A stretch of 64,000 bases of DNA from an uncultured Candidatus Actinomarina sp. (GCA_902519845.1 CABYLQ010000002.1:108684-172683); one strand, 5' to 3'; numbered from the stretch's first letter, positions 49,335 to 58,938 are shown. Notes: generated by a model not told the origin, from the letters alone. Numbers and translations: made by a program.

Positions 49335-49751
49335 TTATTTAATTTCTACAAGTTCTGACTCAGCAACAGCAGCTAATTCTCCATTATCTAAGTAGAGTTC
49401 ACCTTTAAATATACTGCTTCTACCATCAACACTTTCTCTCCAAGCAACAGCAGTCACATACTTGATAGATGGCCCTACAGGTTTTATAAATTTTATTGAA
49501 AAAGTCTTAGTTACAGCTTTTTGACCAAGTAAAACACTTAATGGCCCCATTGTGATATCAATCCATGAATCAATAATTCCCCCGAGTGTTGTAGGTAAGG
49601 GATTAAAATATCTTTCCCTGACAGGAAACTTACATTTTAAAGTTTGATTTTCTTTATCAAAGTTTAAAAACTCACCTTCAAGCTCAATCCAAACATTTGG
49701 AACAGGCATTCCGCTGTTTTGTAAAAGATCTTCAATATTGTCATCGACCAT
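49335..49751 (-). CDS. PaaI-type hotdog-fold thioesterase
   Basis: A 138-aa protein with the hotdog fold pattern: NPLPTTLGGIIDSWIDITM stands for the conserved HGG-helix (here LGG), followed by KTFSIKFIKPVGPSIKYVTA and GRSSIFKGELYLDNGELAA. It probably hydrolyses an acyl-CoA thioester. The usual HGG His is absent, so activity is uncertain. It is convergent with the EamA gene, two bases apart. Confidence 0.7.
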   Translation of the reverse strand: MVDDNIEDLLQNSGMPVPNVWIELEGEFLNFDKENQTLKCKFPVRERYFNPLPTTLGGIIDSWIDITMGPLSVLLGQKAVTKTFSIKFIKPVGPSIKYVTAVAWRESVDGRSSIFKGELYLDNGELAAVAESELVEIK

Positions 49752-49778
49752 TCTGTAATAATAACAACATATATGAAT

Positions 49779-49805
49779 AAGCTGTCTCGCCAGGCAAGAC
49801 AGCTT
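49779..49805 (-). terminator. Hairpin downstream of the deoC/aldehyde dehydrogenase genes
   Basis: AAGCTGTCT (49779-49787) and AGACAGCTT (49797-49805) form a 9-bp perfect stem with a 9-nt loop. It lies between the last aldehyde dehydrogenase gene and the thioesterase start, both on the minus strand. The T-tract that follows is weak, so it is a probable but not certain terminator. Confidence 0.5.
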
Positions 49806-49855
49806 AAACAGGGTTAATGAGTAATAATAAAATATTACATAAAGGGTAAGACAGT

Positions 49856-50683
49856 TTATTTACCTTTAGGGTGCCAGACTGTTTTTGTTTCGATAAAAGG
49901 TAAAATTGAACTTATCCCACTTGTTGAGGGCAAGATAGAAATTCTTTTTACAGACTCTGATGCTTTTTGACCAAGAATCTCACTTGATTTTTTTGAAATC
50001 TTTTCATAAATTGCGGCATGTTTAATTTCAACATGACCCCCAACATCTTCAATAACATTTTCGAATTTTCCAGACAACAGATTAAGACTCCCTGACGGAA
50101 AGTCAGAATTGTTAATGTCTTCAGATAGTTTTAATGCAATAACGGCATTTTTATCTGAAAAATTAATAACAGAACACCCCACGGTCAATGGAGGAAGTAT
50201 TGACTTTATTAATTCATTCAATGATATTGAATTAGAACTTAGTGTAAATGTAACTCCAATAGCTTCCTGATGAGAAATATTAAAATATTCACCAGCAACA
50301 GGATTCAAATTACCTGTAAGCTGTTCCCATTTATCTACTAGGCCTGCATACCAAACGATTGTATCTATTGCATTATTAATGTCATTTTTTGAATTAATTT
50401 TAGATAATCCATGATCTTCTAATAAGGAAATATAACTATCTTTATTTCCTTCAATCATTTCTGACAATCGATAGAGAATTTGAGACCTATTGTACATTGT
50501 TAATTGATTCCAATTTTTAAATCCTTCTTTAGATGATGTAACCGCATCCCTTAGATCTTTTTTTGAAGTTAAAGGAATCTCATATTTTTCTTTTTTTAAA
50601 TCAATTGAATAAACTTTTCCAGATTCAGACCTAACAAATTTACCATGAACATAATTTTTATACGTTTTTTTTATGTCTGTCAT
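49856..50683 (-). CDS. Truncated, catalytically empty aldehyde dehydrogenase module
   Basis: A 275-aa protein with the start of an ALDH fold: TYKNYVHGKFVRSESGKVYS, then SSKEGFKNWNQLTMYNRSQI and the inter-helix ILPPLTVGCSVINFSDKNAV. Compared with the 479-aa enzyme next door it lacks the Glu of LELGGK and the Cys loop. The sequence runs out near SVKRISILPSTSG instead of the catalytic half. It overlaps the complete ALDH by four bases. Two-module ALDHs (ALDH16 type) with a dead second module are known, so it may be the separate form of such a partner. Confidence 0.72.
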   Translation of the reverse strand: MTDIKKTYKNYVHGKFVRSESGKVYSIDLKKEKYEIPLTSKKDLRDAVTSSKEGFKNWNQLTMYNRSQILYRLSEMIEGNKDSYISLLEDHGLSKINSKNDINNAIDTIVWYAGLVDKWEQLTGNLNPVAGEYFNISHQEAIGVTFTLSSNSISLNELIKSILPPLTVGCSVINFSDKNAVIALKLSEDINNSDFPSGSLNLLSGKFENVIEDVGGHVEIKHAAIYEKISKKSSEILGQKASESVKRISILPSTSGISSILPFIETKTVWHPKGK

Positions 50684-52119
50684 GATGACACCTTTAAGTA
50701 TGAAAGAAGACCGTGTCTTCCTCCTTCCCTACCAAAGCCTGATTCTTTATAACCACCAAAAGGCGATGCAGGATCAAATTTATTGAATGTATTTGCCCAA
50801 ATTACTCCTGCTTCGAGCCTATCAGCAGTCCATAATATTTTTGAACCTTTTTCTGTCCAAATACCTGCAGAAAGACCATATTCAGTATTGTTAGCAATCT
50901 CAACAGCCTCTTCCGGAGTTCTAAAAGTTAAAGTAGTAAGAACAGGTCCAAATATCTCTTCAGTTGCGATTTTGTAATTTGCCTGAACGCTTGTAAATAA
51001 ACTTGGCTTAAACCAAAATCCATTTTTAGGAAGTTCACATTCAATTTGGAATAAATCTCCACCATCTGCAACACCTTCATTTACCAATTTTTCAATCTTA
51101 TCTAATTGATCTTTTGAATTTATAGCACCCACATCAGTATTTTTATCTAATGGATTGCCTACATTTAATGTCTGCATTCTTTTTTCAAGTTTTTTAATAA
51201 ATTTTTCTTCAATGTCCTCTTGAACGAGTAATCTACTTCCTGCACAACAAACATGTCCTTGATTAAAAAATATACCGTTAACAACTCCCTCGACTGCTTC
51301 ATCTAAAGCTGCATCACTATAAACGATATTTGCTGCTTTTCCGCCAAGCTCCAAAGTCAAACCAACGTCTCTACCAGCCAAAGATTTTTGGATATATTTA
51401 CCTACTCCAGTAGAGCCAGTAAAAGCAATTTTTTTAATATCTTTATGATTTACAAGATGTGATCCTGTAGATCCATCACCAGTTACTAAATTAAATACCC
51501 CATCTGGAAGACCTACTTCTTCGCATAATTCAGCAAACAATAAAGCAGTCAGAGGTGTTGTCTCAGCTGGCTTTAAAACAACTGTATTACCAGTTGCTAA
51601 AGCTGGAGCTACTTTCCATGACAACATCAAAAGTGGGAAGTTCCAAGGGATAATTTGTCCCACAACTCCATAAGGTTTGTATTGCTCACTACCCCACGCA
51701 ATATCAAGCTTGTCAGCCCATCCAGCATAGTAAAAAAAGTTTTGAGCAACTTGTGGAAGGTCAAAGTCTCTTGATTCTTTTATTGGCTTACCTCCATCTA
51801 AGCTTTCCAGTACAGCAAATTCTCTTGATCTTTCTTGAATCAATCTGGCAAGTTTGAACAAATATTTTGCTCTTTCTGAAGGATTAGTTTTACTCCACTT
51901 TTTCAACCCTTCTTTTGCTGAAGCTACTGCGTAATCAACATCTTGTTGATTTCCAATTGAAATAGAAGATAAAATTTTCTCAGTTGAAGGAGAGATAGTA
52001 TCGATATATTGTTTTGATTTTGGAGTGACAAATTTTCCATCTATAAAATTTCCATATTTTTTTTCAATATTGACAATTTTTTCTGATTCAATTGATTCTG
52101 AGTATTCCCAATTATTCAT
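50680..52119 (-). CDS. NAD(P)-dependent aldehyde dehydrogenase
   Basis: A 479-aa complete ALDH. Motifs: QIIPWNFPLLMLSWKVAPAL, KKIAFTGSTGVGKYIQKSLA, LTLELGGKAANIVYSDAALD (general-base Glu), FFNQGHVCCAGSRLLVQE (catalytic Cys) and EEIFGPVLTTLTF. It oxidises an aldehyde to the acid. Three bases separate it from deoC, which releases acetaldehyde from deoxyribose 5-phosphate, so acetaldehyde is a plausible substrate. It is translated with the truncated ALDH module that follows. Confidence 0.93.
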   Translation of the reverse strand: MNNWEYSESIESEKIVNIEKKYGNFIDGKFVTPKSKQYIDTISPSTEKILSSISIGNQQDVDYAVASAKEGLKKWSKTNPSERAKYLFKLARLIQERSREFAVLESLDGGKPIKESRDFDLPQVAQNFFYYAGWADKLDIAWGSEQYKPYGVVGQIIPWNFPLLMLSWKVAPALATGNTVVLKPAETTPLTALLFAELCEEVGLPDGVFNLVTGDGSTGSHLVNHKDIKKIAFTGSTGVGKYIQKSLAGRDVGLTLELGGKAANIVYSDAALDEAVEGVVNGIFFNQGHVCCAGSRLLVQEDIEEKFIKKLEKRMQTLNVGNPLDKNTDVGAINSKDQLDKIEKLVNEGVADGGDLFQIECELPKNGFWFKPSLFTSVQANYKIATEEIFGPVLTTLTFRTPEEAVEIANNTEYGLSAGIWTEKGSKILWTADRLEAGVIWANTFNKFDPASPFGGYKESGFGREGGRHGLLSYLKVSS

Positions 52120-52122
52120 AAA

Positions 52123-53064
52123 TTAGCCCCTTGGAAAATAATAACTTGATTGATATGAATTCGTTTTTAATTTTTTTATTTGTTTTAATACATCATCTAA
52201 TAGACTCGATGCTCCAAATCTAAAATATTCTGGAGTTAACCACTCAGCACCTAATTCTTCGTTGATAATTACAAGATAACGAATTGCGTCTTTAGAGTCC
52301 CTAATTCCTCCAGCAACTTTTATACCCTTCACTCCATAACCACTATCAGCAAATTCTCTGACTGCTCTGGCCATAACTAGACATGCTTCTCTTGATGCTC
52401 CACTAGATATTTTTCCTGTTGAGGTTTTTATAAAGTCTGAGCCAGCACTTAATGCAATAAGACTTGCTTTTTTAATGTTTTCATAAGTTTCTAATTCACC
52501 AACTTCTAATATCGTTTTTAAATGAATATCTCCACAAATCTCTTTTAAAGAAACAATTTCATCATAAACTTTTCTAAAATCACCTTCAAAAAAAGCTTTT
52601 CGATTAATAACAATATCAATTTCATCAGCTCCTTCATTAATTGCGTACTGAGTATCAACAATTTTAGATTCCAATGGTGCTTGTCCACTTGGAAAGTAGG
52701 ACGATACAGATGCTACTTTAACATTTGAATCTCTAACTATATTTTTTGCTGTTGAAACTAAAGAGGGATAAACACAAACAGCAGCTGCATTTGGAACATC
52801 AGCATCACTAGGATCAGGTGTCATTGCTTTTGATGACATTTGGGCAATTTTTCCTTCAGTATCCTCGCCTTCTAGTGTTGTAAGATCACACATGCTAACA
52901 ATCTTCATAAGACCTTCTAGCTTAGAATCTTTTTTTATACTCCTAGTTGCCAGTGAAGATGTTCGTTCTTTTACCCCTAATTCATCAATTCTGACATTAT
53001 CAATCATATCAATAGTTGAAGACCAATCAATAACACTATTTTTAAGTGATGTTTTTGAACTCAT
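52123..53064 (-). CDS. deoC: Deoxyribose-phosphate aldolase
   Basis: A 313-aa class I aldolase that splits 2-deoxyribose 5-phosphate into glyceraldehyde 3-phosphate and acetaldehyde. The Schiff-base Lys is in GSDFIKTSTGKISSGAS, the proton relay Lys in GVKGIKVAGGIRDSKDA, and VCVYPSLVSTAKNIV and VASVSSYFPSGQ shape the barrel. It belongs to the long form common in actinobacteria and eukaryotes rather than the 220-260-aa form. With the two ALDH genes it forms a nucleoside-degradation operon. Confidence 0.93.
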   Translation of the reverse strand: MSSKTSLKNSVIDWSSTIDMIDNVRIDELGVKERTSSLATRSIKKDSKLEGLMKIVSMCDLTTLEGEDTEGKIAQMSSKAMTPDPSDADVPNAAAVCVYPSLVSTAKNIVRDSNVKVASVSSYFPSGQAPLESKIVDTQYAINEGADEIDIVINRKAFFEGDFRKVYDEIVSLKEICGDIHLKTILEVGELETYENIKKASLIALSAGSDFIKTSTGKISSGASREACLVMARAVREFADSGYGVKGIKVAGGIRDSKDAIRYLVIINEELGAEWLTPEYFRFGASSLLDDVLKQIKKLKTNSYQSSYYFPRG

Positions 53065-53106
53065 TACCTAATGGTATAACTTTATTTGGTATAAAGAAAT
53101 AGTATT

Positions 53107-56100
53107 TTAATCTAGTGCTTCTATTGTCTCTTGGGCTCTGTTTATGTCCTGCTCAGTAACGTTGGCAATTCCACCAAATACTGCAAACATTTTTGACCAA
53201 TCTTTTTCTTTTTTCAAGATATCTTTTGCTAACTCGGAGTCAGTTTGTTCAATGTGTTTGTTTAAAAATGCTCTCAACTCAAGCGTATCAATATCGTTCA
53301 TGTCACGATATTCAGGAGCAGATTTTGAAATATATTGTGTAAAGTTTTTTTGTGTTTTTAGAACAGTAACCTTACCACCAGTCATGCCGGCACCAAAGTT
53401 AAATCCGATACTGCCAAGGATGATTAAAGTACCTCCTGTCATATATTCTGCGGCATGGGCACTACAACCTTCAACTACCGCTATTCCTCCACTGTTCCTT
53501 ACGCCAAATCTTTGACCAACTCTACCTGAAATATAGAGTTGTCCACCAGTAGCTCCATACAACAAGGCATTTCCAGCTGCATGATACGCGCCTTTATTTT
53601 TTGTACCTTGAGGAATTATGGTTATGCTACCTCCACCCATTCCTTTTCCTACATAATCGTTTGCGCTTCCAATAAGTTTTAGATTTATGCCGTCTCGAAT
53701 AAATGCACCAAAGCTTTGTCCAGCAGCGCCCGATAGACTTATGTACGTTGGATTGGTTTTAAGTTCCTTCCCTAGATTTTGCATCGATACTTCACCTGAA
53801 ATTCTTGCACCTATACTTCTGTCTTCATTTGAAATTGGATACTGAATAATAGTTGATTCTTGAGATTTAAGTCCTTTCATAATCTCAGAAGTTAGTCGTC
53901 TAGATAACCTTCCTTCATCGTGTCTGATAAAGCCTGGATTTTTTTTGTCTGAAACAGCATTTCTTAGAAGCTTATGAAGGCTTTTTGGAAGGTTGTTATC
54001 CATGACTTTCAAACCTAGTAAATCAGCATGGCCAATAAGGTCATTAAGAGAAGAAACATTAAAAATATCTAAATATGACTTAATATCTTCTGCTATAAAT
54101 TTAAACAGTTGCATAACCTGCTCTGGTGCCCCAACAAATTTTGCTCTTAGATTCTCATCTTGGGTAGCTATACCAACTGGACATGTGTTCTCGTGACATT
54201 GGCGTACCATTTTGCATCCCAATGCTAAGAGTGGAAGGGTACCAAATCCATATCTATCAGCACCTAATAGAGTTGCGATGATTACATCTTTAGGTGATCT
54301 TAATCCCCCATCAACTTCTAGAAGAACTTTATCCCTCATATTGTTCTCGACTAGTGCTTGATGAGTTTCGCTCAATCCAAGCTCCCATGGGGATCCGGCA
54401 TGTTTAATACTTGTCCATGGACTAGCTCCTGTGCCTCCATCACTGCCTGCAATCGTAATTACATCTGCCCCAGCTTTGGCAACGCCAACAGCAATGACAC
54501 CAACACCTGGTTCAGAAACAAGTTTTACATTCACGGGGTTATCTGGATTAAATGTCTTTAAATCGTAAATTAGTTGAGCAAGGTCTTCTATGGAATAAAT
54601 ATCGTGATGAGGTGGAGGTGATATCAATGTAATACCTTCAACAGTATGTCTTAATTTTGCAATATGTGTATCAACTTTAAATCCAGGAAGCTGTCCACCT
54701 TCTCCGGGTTTTGAACCTTGAGCCATTTTAATTTGGAACTCTTCAGCAGAGGCCAAATAGTCTGGAGTTACACCAAACCTTCCTGAAGCAATTTGTTTAA
54801 TTTTAGAATTTTTTTCTGTTCCATATCTTTCAGGATCTTCTCCACCCTCACCTGATCCAGATTTTGCACCAATACGATTCATTGCAATAGCCAAAGCTTG
54901 ATGAGCTTCTTCAGATAATGCTCCTAAAGACATTGAGCTAACCGTGAATTTTTTATATATGTCTTCGAGAGGAATATCTTTGTCATTGGAAGTAATAATT
55001 TTATTGTTGTCTGGAAGTGTGAATAAATCTCTTATCTGAACATTGTCTCTTTCTTCAAGGGATTCAAGATACTTATTCCACTCATCTCTATCACCTGAAC
55101 GAACAGCCTTTTGTAGCTTGAGCACTGTTACCGGTGATGTAACGTGTGGCTCACTCCCTTTTTTATGCTTGTAGAAGCCACCTATTTCTAAATCAAAAGG
55201 TTCATCACTATCAAAAATTAATAAATTATCTTCTATTTGTTTGTACCCTAAACCCTCAGTTCTTGTAAAAGAATTTGAAAAAGCACTATCTGTAATTTCT
55301 TTATCAATTCCTATTATCTCGTATATTTCAGACCCTCTGTATGAAGAAACTGTACATATTCCCATCTTGGACATTATCTTTAATAGACCTTTGTTTAATG
55401 CTTCACGATAATTTTCTTGAGCTTGTGATGGTGAAATATTTAGTTCCTCATTTTCTATTGATAGTTGTCTTGCTTTTTCAAGTGCAAGATATGGCCAGAT
55501 AGCAGATGCACCATAAGCAATATGACACGCAAGATCATGAGCATCTCGTATCTCACCAGAAACAATAATTAAAGAAGCTTTTAATCGTACACCCTTGTTA
55601 ATAAGGTGTTGATGAACTCTTCCTAGGACAAGTAGTGAAGGTGCAATCGTATTACTCTTGACTACTTCTCTATCACTCAAAATAATTAATGATTTTTTGT
55701 TAATGACAGCTTTGTAGACTTCTTCACATAATTCATCAATAAATTGTTCTAGATTTTTATCTGCTTTATTGAAACTTACATCAAAAACTTTGGATCTATC
55801 TTTTGAAAATTCTTTAGATACTAATAAATCATATGTACCTTTACTTAAAATTGGTGATTCCAGAGTAATTAGATTTGCTTGTTGAGATGTTTCTTTTAGG
55901 ATTGAGCCTCTTTTTCCTAAATAAGTTTTGGTAGACATAACAAATCTCTCTCTTATTGGATCAATTGGAGGGTTTGTTACCTGAGCAAACATTTGATGAA
56001 AATAACGGCTAAGTCGTGGTTTGTTCTTACTAAGTACTGCTAATGGAGAGTCATTACCCATCGATCCTGTCGGGATATCTCCTTTAATCATAGGAAGTAA

Positions 56101-57486
56101 AATAAGTCTTTCTTCTTCTGGAGTGTATTGAAAATATTCTGAGAATGAATCTATTTTAATATCATCTGGCTTGTCGCTAAATTCTGTATCGGCAACCAAT
56201 GGTTTATTTTTAACCCACTCTTTATATGGGTTTTTTTCAGATAGTTTTTCAATAACTTCTTGTTCATCCAGCAATTCATCATTTTTAATTCTGTATCTAA
56301 TGGTTTGTCCGGGTTCAAGTTGGGCAGTTTTATATGCACCTGCTTCAACCGATGGACATATACCCACTTCAGAAGCAGCTAAGATATATCGATCTGAGAT
56401 CATCCAACGAAGAGGCCTCAAACCGCTTCTATCAAGACCTGCAATTATATCCTTTCCGTCAGTAGCTACAATTGCTGCTGGGCCATCCCATGGTTCTGTC
56501 AAAAAAGCATGATACTGATAATAGGATTGTTGATCTTTTGTAAATCTTGGATTATTTTCCCATGCTGAAGGAATAAGCATTTCTTGTGCATGAGCAAGCT
56601 TTCTACCAGATTGAACTAGTAATTCAATTGCATTATCAAGTTGACCAGAATCTGAAAGATTTTCATCTATAAAAGGTTTAAGAGTGTCTATATCTTCTTT
56701 CCATAAATTTGAAGACGCATCTACTTCCCTAGCCTTCATCCAAGAATAATTTGCTCTTATAGTATTAATTTCTCCATTGTGGGCGAGCATTCTTAAGGGT
56801 TGCGCTTTATCCCATGTAGAAGTTGTGTTAGTTGAAAATCTTTGATGAAAAATACCATACCTTGTCTTGTATAAAGGATTTCTAAGGTCCCAGTAAAAAT
56901 CAGCGGTTTGAGTAGCCGTAAATAATCCTTTGTATACAACTGTTTTACTTGAACAAGAATTTATGTGAATATTTAGAAATTCGTTTTTAGCTAAATCGGT
57001 TTCAAGCGACTTTCTGAATAGATACAGATATTTTTCAAATTTATACTTATATTCCTTTCTTGAGCAAATTATTGCTTGATAAATTCCAGGCTTCGACTTT
57101 TTTGCCATTGCTCCCAAGATCTCTTTGTCTGTTGGAACTTTTCTCCAATAAAGAAGTTCTATATCAAACTCTTCTAATTTACTATCGATGAGTTCCATCG
57201 ATTCTGTAACATTTTTTGGATCAAAAAAGCAAGAGATTAAAGCAAGACTTGAATCTTCATCTCTAACAATTCCACGTTCTGTTATCTCAGCCTCTATGAG
57301 TTCAAATGGAATTTCTGTCAGTACACCTGCACCGTCACCTGTACCATCAGCAAATTTAGCTCCTCTGTGATCAAGGTTTGATAAGCATTCAAGTATTTTT
57401 AAGGTCATTCCATGGGTTCTTGGAACCCCTCTTGATGCAATAAAACCTACACCACAAGAATCTTTTTCTTCGAAATTAAATGTCAT
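53107..57486 (-). CDS. gltB: Glutamate synthase large subunit (GOGAT)
   Basis: A 1459-aa enzyme that makes two glutamates from glutamine and 2-oxoglutarate. The Ntn amidotransferase domain starts after a ten-residue leader at Cys11 (KDSCGVGFIASRG). A central domain follows, then the FMN synthase domain with SMSLGALSEEAHQALAIAM and the 3Fe-4S cysteines in GCKMVRQCHENTCPVGIATQ (Cys spacing 5 and 4). The C-terminal GXGXG domain has GGSITIIPQGTKN and GGTLIILGSIG. No gltD lies beside it, so it uses a GltD encoded elsewhere or ferredoxin. It is downstream of amt. Confidence 0.95.
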   Translation of the reverse strand: MTFNFEEKDSCGVGFIASRGVPRTHGMTLKILECLSNLDHRGAKFADGTGDGAGVLTEIPFELIEAEITERGIVRDEDSSLALISCFFDPKNVTESMELIDSKLEEFDIELLYWRKVPTDKEILGAMAKKSKPGIYQAIICSRKEYKYKFEKYLYLFRKSLETDLAKNEFLNIHINSCSSKTVVYKGLFTATQTADFYWDLRNPLYKTRYGIFHQRFSTNTTSTWDKAQPLRMLAHNGEINTIRANYSWMKAREVDASSNLWKEDIDTLKPFIDENLSDSGQLDNAIELLVQSGRKLAHAQEMLIPSAWENNPRFTKDQQSYYQYHAFLTEPWDGPAAIVATDGKDIIAGLDRSGLRPLRWMISDRYILAASEVGICPSVEAGAYKTAQLEPGQTIRYRIKNDELLDEQEVIEKLSEKNPYKEWVKNKPLVADTEFSDKPDDIKIDSFSEYFQYTPEEERLILLPMIKGDIPTGSMGNDSPLAVLSKNKPRLSRYFHQMFAQVTNPPIDPIRERFVMSTKTYLGKRGSILKETSQQANLITLESPILSKGTYDLLVSKEFSKDRSKVFDVSFNKADKNLEQFIDELCEEVYKAVINKKSLIILSDREVVKSNTIAPSLLVLGRVHQHLINKGVRLKASLIIVSGEIRDAHDLACHIAYGASAIWPYLALEKARQLSIENEELNISPSQAQENYREALNKGLLKIMSKMGICTVSSYRGSEIYEIIGIDKEITDSAFSNSFTRTEGLGYKQIEDNLLIFDSDEPFDLEIGGFYKHKKGSEPHVTSPVTVLKLQKAVRSGDRDEWNKYLESLEERDNVQIRDLFTLPDNNKIITSNDKDIPLEDIYKKFTVSSMSLGALSEEAHQALAIAMNRIGAKSGSGEGGEDPERYGTEKNSKIKQIASGRFGVTPDYLASAEEFQIKMAQGSKPGEGGQLPGFKVDTHIAKLRHTVEGITLISPPPHHDIYSIEDLAQLIYDLKTFNPDNPVNVKLVSEPGVGVIAVGVAKAGADVITIAGSDGGTGASPWTSIKHAGSPWELGLSETHQALVENNMRDKVLLEVDGGLRSPKDVIIATLLGADRYGFGTLPLLALGCKMVRQCHENTCPVGIATQDENLRAKFVGAPEQVMQLFKFIAEDIKSYLDIFNVSSLNDLIGHADLLGLKVMDNNLPKSLHKLLRNAVSDKKNPGFIRHDEGRLSRRLTSEIMKGLKSQESTIIQYPISNEDRSIGARISGEVSMQNLGKELKTNPTYISLSGAAGQSFGAFIRDGINLKLIGSANDYVGKGMGGGSITIIPQGTKNKGAYHAAGNALLYGATGGQLYISGRVGQRFGVRNSGGIAVVEGCSAHAAEYMTGGTLIILGSIGFNFGAGMTGGKVTVLKTQKNFTQYISKSAPEYRDMNDIDTLELRAFLNKHIEQTDSELAKDILKKEKDWSKMFAVFGGIANVTEQDINRAQETIEALD

Positions 57487-57529
57487 GAATAAATAATTTT
57501 ACTACGAAGATGAGCTATTGGAAATAAGA

Positions 57530-57576
57530 AAACCAGCCTTGAAAATCTTTAGGGGGGGACCTAAATAAGCTGGTTT
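57530..57576 (-). promoter_or_regulatory. Nested hairpins in the amt-gltB intergenic region
   Basis: An outer 8-bp stem (AAACCAGC at 57530-57537, GCTGGTTT at 57569-57576) encloses an inner 6-bp stem (TTTAGG at 57548-57553, CCTAAA at 57560-57565) with a G/C-run loop. On the minus strand it follows the amt stop and ends in GCTGGTTTTCTTATTT, a weak T-tract. It could be a partial terminator setting the amt to gltB ratio. Confidence 0.5.
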
Positions 57577-57594
57577 CCTTAATCTTTTTATTTG

Positions 57595-58794
57595 TTACTT
57601 TTTAGTAATGAAATCTCCGTATGCAGATGTTCCATGTTCGGAAGCATCTAATCCTGCAATTTCTTCTTCAGCTGTAACTCTAAGTCCAACTGTTGAATCA
57701 ATTACTTTGAATACCAAAAATGAGGTTCCATAAGCCCATGCACCAATTGCAAGGATTCCGATTAACTGAGGACCAAATAAACTTGTACCTCCACCGTAGA
57801 CTAAACCATCGGCTGTATCGAATATAGCTACTGCAAGAACGCCCCAGATACCACATATACCATGTACTGAAATCGCACCTACAGCATCATCAAATCCTCG
57901 CTTTTCAAGAAAGTTTATTGAATAAACTACCAAAACTCCTGATACTAAACCGATTAAGACTGCACCTAAATTATTTACGTTCGCACAACCTGCAGTTATA
58001 CCAACTAATCCAGCAAGTGCTCCATTCAAAGTCATACCTACGTTAGGTTTTCCTGAAATCATGGAAGTATACATTGCGGTAATTGATCCGGAAGCTGCAG
58101 AAAGTGTAGTTGTAACTGCAATTGCTGCTAAGTTAACATCGACTGCAGCAAGTGCTGATCCGACATTGAATCCGTACCATCCAAACCATAATATGAAGAC
58201 ACCTAAAGCACCGGCAACCATTGAGCTACCTGGAATTACTTGAGGATTTCCATCATCATCATATTTTCCAATTCTTGGTCCAACTATTTGGACTCCTGCG
58301 AGTGCTGCAAATCCACCAACCATGTGAACTACTCCAGAACCTGCGAAGTCAATAAATCCAAGATCGCCTAACCATCCTTGACCACTCCAAACCCAATGGG
58401 TAACGATTGGATAAATTACGCCACAGATAAATGGTTGAAAAAGTAAGTATGCGCTAAATTTTGTTCTTTCAGCGACGGCACCTGAAACAATTGTTGCTGC
58501 AGTAGCCGCAAAAACTACTTGAAAGAAGTATGTTATTGAGTCACCTTCTAGAAAGAAATTACCGTAAGCGAGAAATCCACCTAAAGTTGTTCCTCCATAA
58601 GCTAGTGCAAATCCAAATGCCCAATAAGACACTGCACCAACTGAAAAGTCCATAAAGTTTTTCATAACAATATTGACTGAGTTTTTAGATCTTGTGAAAC
58701 CTGTTTCCACAAGCATAAAGCCAGGTTGCATGAACATGACTAAGATACCTGCAATAACAATCCACAAACTATCTACATATGTTGCTATTTCCAT
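57595..58794 (-). CDS. amt: Ammonium transporter Amt
   Basis: A 399-aa, 11-helix channel for ammonium. Family signatures are MLVETGFTRSKNSVNIVMKN, DFAGSGVVHMVGGFAALAG with the first of the twin histidines, and AISVHGICGIWGVLAVAIF with the second. The length is typical and there is no long C-terminal domain. AAGGAG lies nine bases before the ATG. Upstream is a GlnR-box-like array (58855-58892), and gltB is next in the transcript: uptake and assimilation of ammonium in one unit. No glnK (PII) gene is adjacent. Confidence 0.95.
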   Translation of the reverse strand: MEIATYVDSLWIVIAGILVMFMQPGFMLVETGFTRSKNSVNIVMKNFMDFSVGAVSYWAFGFALAYGGTTLGGFLAYGNFFLEGDSITYFFQVVFAATAATIVSGAVAERTKFSAYLLFQPFICGVIYPIVTHWVWSGQGWLGDLGFIDFAGSGVVHMVGGFAALAGVQIVGPRIGKYDDDGNPQVIPGSSMVAGALGVFILWFGWYGFNVGSALAAVDVNLAAIAVTTTLSAASGSITAMYTSMISGKPNVGMTLNGALAGLVGITAGCANVNNLGAVLIGLVSGVLVVYSINFLEKRGFDDAVGAISVHGICGIWGVLAVAIFDTADGLVYGGGTSLFGPQLIGILAIGAWAYGTSFLVFKVIDSTVGLRVTAEEEIAGLDASEHGTSAYGDFITKK

Positions 58795-58854
58795 TTATTA
58801 AATCTCCTTTTGTAACAACATAATTAAGAACTCAGATTACGAGACCTCTCAAAA

Positions 58855-58892
58855 GTTAAATGATTATTACAGAATTGTTTCTTAATTGTTTC
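58855..58892 (-). promoter_or_regulatory. GlnR-box-like array of four pentamers upstream of amt
   Basis: Read on the minus strand: GAAAC (58888-58892), GAAAC (58877-58881), GTAAT (58866-58870), TTAAC (58855-58859), each separated by exactly six bases. The actinomycete nitrogen regulator GlnR binds gTnAC-n6-GaAAC repeats, and amt is a usual target. The array lies 61-98 bp before the amt ATG, a suitable place for activation. No GlnR gene is in this window, so the regulator is inferred. Confidence 0.55.
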
Positions 58893-58938
58893 CCAAATAT
58901 CGATTGTTTATGATAAATAAAACTATTCTTAGAGGGTT

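Noticed and set aside
58812..58816. An additional GTAAC pentamer near the amt start as part of the GlnR-like array
   Set aside because: It is on the opposite strand and out of the 11-bp phase of the other four pentamers, so it is probably chance.
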